Positions 1-4,717 of a stretch of 5,037 nt of DNA are shown in pieces. Under the pieces are notes generated by a model, which was not told where the DNA came from, searched no databases, and saw only the letters and a list, made by a program, of their open reading frames with translations. Source of the DNA: Bacteroidota bacterium (GTDB taxonomy: Bacteria > Bacteroidota > Bacteroidia > Flavobacteriales > Flavobacteriaceae); contig JAHZIZ010000382.1 in NCBI GenBank assembly GCA_022601215.1, forward strand, positions 1 to 5,037, given 5' to 3'. A program made the translations under genes and the position numbers. Every line of letters starts with the position of its first letter. The stretch's first letter is position 1.

Positions 1-201
1 CCACCCAGAAACTCTATTTACGAACTGTCCACTTGACAGGGAAGCTTACAATTCGAGTTTGTCCAGCGATCGACTTTCGCAGAACGCACTTCCACCAACG
101 CATTGATCGCTTCCACAAAATTCGGGGATGATCAATAACTTGCAGTAGAAATAGAAATTCGATTGCAATTCTATTTATTTAGTCGGAGAAGAATGAGTGA
201 A
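1..201. other. Left-edge region without a recognisable gene
   Basis: This stretch lies beyond the 3' end of the methyltransferase gene. On the minus strand the frame from 131 down to a TAA at 18-20 stays open for 37 codons, without an ATG, and reads with gene-like composition (a segment NFVEAINALVEVRSAKVDRW). I do not recognise the product, and it may be a gene remnant. A short palindrome, CTGTC-cactt-GACAG, lies at 25-39. Next to it the minus strand reads GTAAGC (44-49), which resembles the GTAAGCG termini of IS66-family elements, but one end alone cannot establish this. Confidence 0.3.
149..176 (-). terminator. AT-rich inverted repeat, possible weak terminator of the kinase-methyltransferase unit
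   Basis: The arms AAATAGAA(a)TT and AATTCTATTT pair over about 10 bp with one bulged base around a short loop, about 26 bp past the methyltransferase stop codon. The stem is AT-rich and is followed on the minus strand only by a mixed T-rich stretch, so it is a poor intrinsic terminator. Its position just after the last gene is the main support. Confidence 0.25.
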
Positions 202-960
202 TTAAATTGCTGTATTTTCAACTTCCACCAATATCACGTAGCAGAGATATTTAACGACAGGAATAGTTCCAGCTCTTAAATTCAAGGATGTTATAATCTT
301 GGAACCTACAATTTTAGATAATATCCCAGAAAACGGTAACTTAACGCCAGTTACGCTGTGAATCTTTAACCCGTTAAAATGCTGTTGCAATTGATGCGGG
401 AAGACACACTGTTTTGCCATTCCGGTATGTTTTCGAATGTAATATCGATAGAAGGCCAAGAAGAACCCGTAATATGGACTATTAAATTCTACAATTAATT
501 TACCTCCTGGCTTTACTACTCTTAACATCTCCTTAATAAATTCTGGTTTTTCTGTATTTGGAATTAGATGAAAAAATTTAAACGAAGTGACTACATCAAA
601 AGAATTACTATCGAAATGGAGGTCACGGCCATTGGCATGTTCGAATTTGATATTTTTGATATTCTTATTTTTTGCTTTTTTGTCCGCTTGGTTTAACATT
701 TCCTCACTAATATCCGCACCCGTTACATCCAGCCCAATTTCAGCTAAAGGGATTGTCATTCGCCCCGTCCCTGCTGGAACATCCAATAATTTCGCATTTT
801 CAAAATTTTTTAATAATTTTGTTAATATTTTAACCTCAAGGTTTATGAAAAATTTTCCCTCTGCTGAATCATATCGAATCTCGTCATATTTCTCTGATTC
901 GATATTGTAGAATTCCTCATGCTTCTTATCTAAATTTGTGAATTTGGTCATTTGTTCCAA
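202..960 (-). CDS. Class I SAM-dependent methyltransferase (Methyltransf_11/25-like)
   Basis: Predicted cytosolic enzyme that transfers a methyl group from S-adenosylmethionine; the acceptor is unknown. Seen in the sequence: motif I LLDVPAGTGRM (residues 58-68), the acidic strand-2 end GADIS (81-85) that would bind the ribose, the motif around HANGRDLHF (108-116) for the adenine side, SFDVVTSFKFFHLI (120-133), and the post-II motif EMLRVVKPGGKLIVEF (144-159). This order is typical of the Rossmann-fold family. At about 252 aa it is full length; the C-terminal ~90 residues are less conserved and probably form the acceptor side. The outer start is a TTG at 958-960, 4 nt after AAGGA. An in-frame ATG at 949-951 is also possible but sits about 13 nt from that site. 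The gene starts 28 bp after the kinase stop, so the two are probably co-transcribed. Small glycan O-methyltransferases or quinone-type methyltransferases share this fold; the context favours glycan work. Confidence 0.85.
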   Translation of the reverse strand: MEQMTKFTNLDKKHEEFYNIESEKYDEIRYDSAEGKFFINLEVKILTKLLKNFENAKLLDVPAGTGRMTIPLAEIGLDVTGADISEEMLNQADKKAKNKNIKNIKFEHANGRDLHFDSNSFDVVTSFKFFHLIPNTEKPEFIKEMLRVVKPGGKLIVEFNSPYYGFFLAFYRYYIRKHTGMAKQCVFPHQLQQHFNGLKIHSVTGVKLPFSGILSKIVGSKIITSLNLRAGTIPVVKYLCYVILVEVENTAI

Positions 961-988
961 TTTTTCCTTTATATTTTAGGATGCTCGC

Positions 989-1654
989 CTAATTTTTCTT
1001 TAAAATAGTTTCTAATACGTGTTTTTTGACGATTGATTCAGCTTCGCTCATGCTCATATCTGTATTAATTAATATTGCTGATGGGATTAACTCGCTTAAC
1101 TCTTTGTAGTTTCTCAATAATGGTATGATATACCCATCAACACTAAACCATGGGCGTCGTTTTTTAATTATATTTTCTTTAGTAGTTAAAATAAAGCATA
1201 GTTTCGGATTCGGTATTATCCACAATAATGCTTTTGTTAAGATGTTCTCTCTATGCGAACGACGTATGCAGCCGGCAATATTATCGTAAAAGTATCGGTC
1301 GTATATTTGTACGCAGTTTCTGCGTTTAAATATAGAATATAGCCAATAGCACAATATCCGAAATGCGAATCCGAAGAACACTACTAACGTTAAATGGTTC
1401 AATTTTATATTTTGATGTCGCCTCATCTCTTCAGACAACCTGCTTTTCGGAGTCTCATTCTGTTTGGCGATTTTTTTTTGTAAATAATGTTTCTTTAATA
1501 AATGGAAACTAGTGAAATAATTAAAAGGAAGACGATTAAACTGTACACGGGCACTATCATATCCCGACTCATGCAGTATTTTTCGAATGAATTGGGTATT
1601 TGTTGTTTTACCCGACCCATCGATTCCACAAATAACAATAATATCATTAGCCAT
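989..1654 (-). CDS. Thymidylate-kinase-like P-loop kinase in a glycan-type context
   Basis: P-loop NTPase of the thymidylate kinase fold, about 221 aa. Seen: Walker A GIDGSGKTT (residues 10-18); the DRY-type motif YDRYFYD (118-124), which in thymidylate kinases contacts the nucleotide monophosphate; and a basic lid-like segment KENIIKKRRPW (159-169). Between Walker A and DRY lies a strongly hydrophobic stretch (about 88-109) followed by KRR, which could be a buried helix or a membrane-facing one. Housekeeping Tmk makes dTDP from dTMP, but divergent copies in polysaccharide loci are known with unproven substrates, so I do not assign tmk. The ATG at 1652-1654 is the only sensible start, because the frame meets a stop 16 codons upstream with no other start codon. 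It lacks a good Shine-Dalgarno. The gene lies directly upstream of the methyltransferase, with a 28-bp gap and the same strand, so a two-gene operon is likely. Confidence 0.8.
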   Translation of the reverse strand: MANDIIVICGIDGSGKTTNTQFIRKILHESGYDSARVQFNRLPFNYFTSFHLLKKHYLQKKIAKQNETPKSRLSEEMRRHQNIKLNHLTLVVFFGFAFRILCYWLYSIFKRRNCVQIYDRYFYDNIAGCIRRSHRENILTKALLWIIPNPKLCFILTTKENIIKKRRPWFSVDGYIIPLLRNYKELSELIPSAILINTDMSMSEAESIVKKHVLETILKKN

Positions 1655-2152
1655 GATGAATTTTCTATTCCGATATTTCCTTGCACGATCAGTACATTTT
1701 CAGTTTTTCATTCAGACAAAAATGAACTCCTTACAGCGACTTAAGCTTAGCTCAAATTATATTGATACATTATGGGAAAACTGGAAAGCTTGTCTTTTTA
1801 AATTATGCCCCTTATTCCCTGCTATAACTATCGCCTTTTTCCCAATAGAACAATCTCCAAAGTATCATCATACCACCTTGAATTCCCCAAGGCCCCATAA
1901 GACCATCAACTCAGGCGACTCAACGAAAGAAGGTCGAGAAACTTCATTGACTCTGTTTTCCATAAACATGAACCAAATTTAGTAAGCCCATTTCGTTATT
2001 TTTAACGAGTCAAGCCAAAAGTTAGTTGGAATTCTCCGCAGCTCCGAGGTTCAAGTTACGAACCTTTATCCATTTTTATGTTTTTCGGTTGGTCTCAAGT
2101 CAAAATAAAGCGCTTCTAGGTAATTTGAAGCTTAGGGGAAAGCTCCTTGACT
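1655..2152. other. Intergenic stretch of about 500 bp between the kinase gene and the IS remnant
   Basis: No frame gives a protein I can recognise. On the minus strand two overlapping short frames look slightly gene-like. One starts at an ATG at 1967-1969 and runs 33 codons. The other starts at an ATG at 1896-1898 and runs 28 codons to a TAA at 1812-1814. They could be a frameshifted remnant or chance. A plus-strand frame of 131 codons (1587-1982) overlaps the kinase 5' end antisense and has no ribosome site or recognisable product. A small inverted repeat AGGTTC-aagttac-GAACCT lies at 2047-2065. The kinase promoter probably lies at the low-coordinate end. Confidence 0.4.
1756..1761 (-). promoter_or_regulatory. 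Candidate -10 box upstream of the kinase gene
   Basis: The minus strand reads a perfect TATAAT here, about 100 bp before the kinase start codon, in an AT-rich stretch with no other gene. No good TTGACA-like -35 hexamer lies 16-18 bp upstream, and there is no extended TGn. In DNA this AT-rich a chance match is quite possible. Confidence 0.25.
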
Positions 2153-2296
2153 TTAAATCTTTGAGTGCGACTTGCTAACGTCTTCTCCCGGTTCCCGCTC
2201 ACTGCATGGCATGAGATGGTAATAGATGCCGCTTCGCGAAAAGCCAAGGACGTACGTTTGGTGTGCGACGGGAAGTTGATGGTTCCGGTCAATCAT
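2153..2296 (-). pseudogene. IS3-family transposase OrfB, 5' fragment
   Basis: This frame is short (47 codons) but clearly the start of an IS3-type OrfB: MIDRNHQLPVAHQTYVLGFS, then RSGIYYHLMPCSE. The family usually begins MIDR-H-LP-xRQAxxLxxSRGSVYY-P-P. The match fades after residue about 33 and a TAA ends the frame at 2153-2155. The DDE catalytic domain, which would lie further downstream, is absent, so this copy cannot make an active transposase. Its ATG (2294-2296) overlaps the orfA stop as ATGA. The break with the unrelated sequence to the left falls somewhere around 2155-2200. Confidence 0.8.
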
Positions 2297-2598
2297 TGCT
2301 TTGCGCTCAGTAGGCGGGCCTTGCTGAGCGCGCCTACTGAAAAATAATTCTCCAGCGTCAGTGGTCCGATCTTCGCATCGAGGGTTTTGACATCAACGGA
2401 AGGAGGGGTCTTGCACCTCTTGTCATCGAAAGCCCCGGAGGCCTGTTCCGGTTGCAGGGCTTTCCATTGGGCAATTTGATTTGGATGGACGTCAAATTTC
2501 TTGGCCAACTCGGCAGTGGTGCAATCGCCCTTCAAGGCTGTGAGTGCCACTTTGGCCTTGAAGGCGGGATGATGGATCCGTCGGATTCGTCTACTCAT
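2293..2598 (-). CDS. IS3-family transposase OrfA (helix-turn-helix subunit)
   Basis: Transposase_8-type protein of 101 aa, the normal OrfA length, with no internal stop. Seen: the basic N-terminus MSRRIRRIHHPAFKAKVALTAL (residues 1-22), the helix-turn-helix TTAELAKKFDVHPNQIAQWK (27-46) that binds the terminal repeats, and a C-terminal zipper region VDVKTLDAKIGPLTLENYF (68-86) used for multimerisation. Residue 87 is Ser and 88 Val where relatives usually have Leu-Glu (NDFLEGAL), so the zipper is partly degraded. The start ATG at 2596-2598 has only a weak upstream AGAAG. OrfB follows in the -1 frame with an ATGA overlap. Without the OrfB catalytic part, any product could at most act as a DNA-binding regulator of related copies. 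Confidence 0.85.
   Translation of the reverse strand: MSRRIRRIHHPAFKAKVALTALKGDCTTAELAKKFDVHPNQIAQWKALQPEQASGAFDDKRCKTPPSVDVKTLDAKIGPLTLENYFSVGALSKARLLSAKQ
2307..2340 (-). repeat. Inverted repeat near the orfA/orfB junction
   Basis: The arms TCAGTAGGCG (2307-2316) and CGCCTACTGA (2331-2340) are perfect 10-bp complements around a 14-nt loop. A second perfect 8-bp pair, GCGCTCAG (2303-2310) with CTGAGCGC (2324-2331), overlaps it, so the two stems exclude each other. On the orfA mRNA this ends about 10 nt before the ATGA where orfB restarts. IS3 elements commonly carry an RNA structure near their frameshift or coupling site, which makes a translational role conceivable, but here it may be a by-product of mutation. 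Confidence 0.55.
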
Positions 2599-2657
2599 GA
2601 TAAGCTTCTATACTTAATATGCAGATGATTAAAATACGTCGACTTATCCACTTAAGA

Positions 2658-2680
2658 CGGTGTCTAATTTATCGGGACCA
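2658..2680 (-). repeat. Left terminal inverted repeat of the IS3-family remnant
   Basis: Upstream of orfA the minus strand reads TGGTCCCGATAAATTAGACA followed by CCG. It starts with the TG and carries the AAATTxGACACC core common at IS3-family tips, and it sits about 60 bp before the orfA start. The plus-strand boundary is therefore taken as ...GGGACCA ending at 2680. The matching right end is not convincingly present, so this rests on pattern likeness and position only. Confidence 0.6.
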
Positions 2681-2926
2681 CCTCGGTTGCCCAATCTTGG
2701 CATGGAGTTTCTGCTGCACCTGGTTATGAGTCGAGGTATCGGCGGTCCCTCCTCCAAATACGTGTTTGGCTTTTGCAGTCAGCTGTTTCTTCTAGTCCTG
2801 GATCTGATTGGGATGCACAGCAAGCTGTTTCACCAACTCTGCCAGCGTTCGGTCTCCCCGAACCGCCGCAAAGGTGTCTTTGGCTTTAAAAGCTGGAGAA
2901 TGATTCCGGCTAGGTCGTCAGGCCAT
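2681..2926 (-). pseudogene. IS3-family transposase OrfA, second copy, with two stops and cut off by the first IS
   Basis: Starting at ATG 2924-2926, 6 nt after a strong GGGAGGAG ribosome site, the frame reads as an IS3 OrfA that aligns residue for residue with the neighbouring copy: RNHSPAFKAKDTFAAVRGDR (7-26), TLAELVKQLAVHPNQIQD (27-44), KLHAKIG (73-79). Codon 3 is TGA where relatives have Arg (CGA-type). Codon 45 is TAG (2792-2794) where the conserved Trp of QWK stands. Both are single transitions. The match stops after GQ (codon 80, about 2687), just where the terminal repeat of the other IS begins. The rest of this orfA and its orfB are not found to the left. It is clearly a different and more divergent copy than the one at 2293-2598. 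Confidence 0.85.
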
Positions 2927-2975
2927 CTTCTGCTCCTCCCGTCAGAATTAAATATACCGCAGGCGACTTCACTTA

Positions 2976-3164
2976 TCATCTGAAAATTCCTGTCCAATGA
3001 CTGAGGTCAACTTTTGGATTCCCCAATTTCATCGGATTGCATGTCTGCTGGATCAGGGCCTGGTGGAGTTGTTTAGTATTATAGAGCCGGAAAGAGTTAG
3101 TTAGATCAGTGCGTAAGGCTCGCGGGGTTTCAATATTCTTGCAGTCTGTCGGACTGCTAGCCAC
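2976..3164 (-). pseudogene. IS3-family transposase OrfB, C-terminal fragment
   Basis: The frame is open from a GTG at 3164, but the recognisable part begins near 3145: ETPRALRTDLTNSFRLYNTK and then QLHQALIQQT. This matches the C-terminal rve-type end of IS3 OrfB proteins (family pattern ...L..YF.FYN..R.HQALGYQTP), a region that carries the last helix after the catalytic Glu. The usual GYQTPAEV reads IQQTCNPM, so it has drifted. It ends KVDLSHWTGIFR then TGA at 2976-2978. The catalytic core is missing. Its upstream edge coincides with the stop codon of the sulfotransferase gene, so the front of this IS was deleted or the element was joined there by recombination. Whether it belongs to the same original element as the orfA at 2681-2926 cannot be told; their order (orfB end before orfA) means two copies. 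Confidence 0.7.
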
Positions 3165-4125
3165 CGAAATTCGAAATCATTTCGCGAACCCGTATTTTAG
3201 CGCGGTAGGCATTATTGCCCCAGTATCCTGGAGTTTTCCATTTTTTTAGAATGTTATCCACATTCCAAATTACCTTCATTGCCGGGCTAAAATCTTGAAC
3301 GGTTTCAATCGAAGTCTCATACCGGTAGCTTTTTAAAATGTCACATGCCACTTGTTCAAAAACTCGATTTTTCGATTCAGATAGTTTTGATTTCCATTTA
3401 AATGAATTATTTGCGTCAATCTCATTACTAATAGTGTCGTCAATGTATTTTTTTAATTGTCCGTCTTCGTCTTTGATTTTCAAGAATTTAGTCAGCATGT
3501 GGAATACTTCCGCAGGTTCAGCTAACAAGTCTTCATATCTGATTTCGATAAAACGATTTGGTGGGAGGCCTTTGAGGAAATCCTTTACAAGTAATATGGT
3601 ATCTCGCCATTCCACTGCCGCTTTGTAGGTATTTTTTTCACCGAAATATCGACCAAATTCAGATAATGCAACATCTCGACCGTCACGAACGACATGGATG
3701 TATTGAGCTTCAGGATAGAGTTGATGTAACACGGGTAAATCGTACAGATATTCCGGAGTTTTGTCTCCCCATCGATCCATTTTCTTATGCGTTTTGAGTA
3801 AGGTAAATATTGAATCTAAAACTCCGCGATAGCTCTTTTCGCCAATATTTTCAAGGATTTCATCCAAGCTGGTAGTAAACCCGAATTTTTTTACTCGCTC
3901 GAACCAGCGCTCTCGAAGAATATCGGAGACAAGTCGAGTTAAATTCGAATTGTCAGAAAGGTCACCGTATTTGCTCAATCGATTAAAGAATCGGATCATG
4001 AATTGACTTTCAGTACCAAAACAAACTTGCGAGTACTTGTCGAGTAGAATCGCTGAAATGCTTGTTCCAGAGCTGCCATGACCGATTAAAAAAACGGGGG
4101 ACGATTCTGTGTGAACGACCTTCAT
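3157..4125 (-). CDS. PAPS-dependent sulfotransferase-family protein
   Basis: Predicted enzyme that moves a sulfuryl group from PAPS to an acceptor, here probably a glycan or lipid-linked sugar. Seen: the 5'-phosphosulfate loop VFLIGHGSSGTSISAILLD (residues 11-29), which corresponds to the family GxGRSGTTLL; the conserved WGDKTPEYL (119-127); the 3'-phosphate-binding strand and helix IHVVRDGRDVALSEF (143-157), with Arg147 and Ser155 in the expected places; and RYEDLLAEP (196-204). At 322 aa it is the usual length for the Sulfotransfer_1/3 group. There is no signal peptide or membrane helix, so it should be cytosolic. The loop has Ser at position 18 where relatives mostly have Arg or Lys. The start is ATG 4123-4125, with a stop five codons upstream in frame; the AGGAG lies about 15 nt away, rather far. 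The stop at 3157-3159 lies at the border of IS3 debris, so the last residues may not be original. Confidence 0.85.
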   Translation of the reverse strand: MKVVHTESSPVFLIGHGSSGTSISAILLDKYSQVCFGTESQFMIRFFNRLSKYGDLSDNSNLTRLVSDILRERWFERVKKFGFTTSLDEILENIGEKSYRGVLDSIFTLLKTHKKMDRWGDKTPEYLYDLPVLHQLYPEAQYIHVVRDGRDVALSEFGRYFGEKNTYKAAVEWRDTILLVKDFLKGLPPNRFIEIRYEDLLAEPAEVFHMLTKFLKIKDEDGQLKKYIDDTISNEIDANNSFKWKSKLSESKNRVFEQVACDILKSYRYETSIETVQDFSPAMKVIWNVDNILKKWKTPGYWGNNAYRAKIRVREMISNFGG

Positions 4126-4531
4126 TGTAATCTTATTTTACTCCTACAATTTTCAATCTTGACGTCACATATTGGTTGATTTTGCGCAGATGGAACCAAA
4201 TTAAAAGACCTGTCTCTTTTGCCTCTTCCCCCAATAGGCGTGAAACTGAATCTGTTTAGATTAACGATAGTAGGTCAAATCAAAACTCGGATTTTCTTTG
4301 GTCTCGGTATTCCGCGGGAAATTCATAAAAATTTGGAATTAGGTTCATAATCAATCTAGATAAGGATCTTATCAAAAGACCTGGACAAACCTTTACCCTC
4401 TACTGCTCGATATAGGAATGATCACGGAAGAATAGGCACACTAATTTATCAAGATTATTATACAAGTCCGCTAATTTATTGCAATGCTCTTGATTTTATC
4501 GAAAGGACTCACTAAACATAGCTAACTTTCA
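4126..4531. other. Intergenic stretch of about 400 bp between divergently read regions
   Basis: This separates the minus-strand sulfotransferase gene from the plus-strand ORFs on the right, so it should hold the sulfotransferase promoter and perhaps one for the right-hand genes, but I cannot pick a convincing -35/-10 pair. An 8-bp palindrome TGACGTCA is at 4160-4167, about 35 bp before the sulfotransferase start. On the plus strand a frame stays open for about 52 codons, closing with TAA near 4511-4515, and includes GRIGTLIYQDYYTSPLIYCN. It has no ribosome site and I do not recognise it. The missing N-terminal half of the FemAB-like protein would be expected around here, but none of its hallmarks can be seen. 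Confidence 0.4.
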
Positions 4532-4717
4532 TTGATAATCTCTGCTACTGCGCCCTCGGGTGAAAGCAATAAAATCGGCCGTTTCATGACAATGTACACA
4601 AAAAACGAGTGGCTTTTTCGACCAATGAATCGATCCTTAAAAAGCCTCTATCTCGACATGCAACGAATTGCCAAGAAATGGAGGATGCCCTTTCAGGAGA
4701 ACCTCCTGGGTGAATGA
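4532..4717 (+). CDS. Small ORF of unknown function, possibly a gene fragment
   Basis: This is a frame of 61 codons from a TTG at 4532 (an in-frame stop lies at 4523-4525). A later ATG at 4586-4588 gives a shorter version starting MTMYTKNEWLF. The protein is basic and mixed in composition, with a helical-looking tail LKSLYLDMQRIAKKWRMPFQ (about 36-55). It has no membrane segment or signal peptide and I do not recognise its family. Codon use looks like that of a real gene, yet no clear ribosome site precedes either start, so it could be the 3' end of a truncated gene. Its TGA overlaps the ATG of the next frame as ATGA, a typical arrangement for translationally coupled genes. Confidence 0.35.
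   Translation: MIISATAPSGESNKIGRFMTMYTKNEWLFRPMNRSLKSLYLDMQRIAKKWRMPFQENLLGE

Larger units (their letters stand above)
2153..2680 (-). mobile_element. IS3-family insertion sequence, remnant with left end, orfA and the start of orfB
   Basis: The order on the minus strand is terminal repeat (2658-2680), orfA (2293-2598), then the orfB start (2153-2296). This is the standard IS3 layout. An intact orfB would need about 270-290 codons; only about 45 remain and the right terminal repeat is not found, so the 3' two-thirds of the element has been lost. The high-coordinate end abuts the cut-off orfA of another IS3-type copy, which points to nested insertion. Base composition is clearly richer in GC than the genes on either side. 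Confidence 0.8.

Noticed and set aside
587..910. Plus-strand frame of 107 codons inside the methyltransferase gene
   Set aside because: It lies fully antisense to a well-supported methyltransferase, has no ribosome site, and its sequence is the usual low-complexity shadow of the real frame.
1587..1982. Plus-strand frame of 131 codons across the kinase start and the intergenic stretch
   Set aside because: Its first part is antisense to the kinase P-loop, there is no ribosome site, and the protein has no recognisable pattern.
2090..2112. TGGTCTC... as a possible right terminal repeat of the younger IS3 copy
   Set aside because: Only about 13 of 23 positions agree with the left repeat and the flanking triplets do not form a target duplication, so it is probably chance.
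2165..2347. Plus-strand frame of 60 codons
   Set aside because: It is antisense to the orfB start and orfA end of the IS3 remnant, which are supported by family motifs.
2660..2983. Plus-strand frame of 107 codons
   Set aside because: It is the antisense shadow of the degenerate orfA at 2681-2926; the opposite strand gives clear helix-turn-helix motifs when stops are read through.
3338..3628. Plus-strand frame of 96 codons inside the sulfotransferase gene
   Set aside because: It is antisense to conserved sulfotransferase motifs and has no independent support.
4160..4167. TGACGTCA palindrome upstream of the sulfotransferase gene as an operator
   Set aside because: It is a single 8-bp palindrome with no second copy and no identifiable regulator in the window, which is too little for a call.
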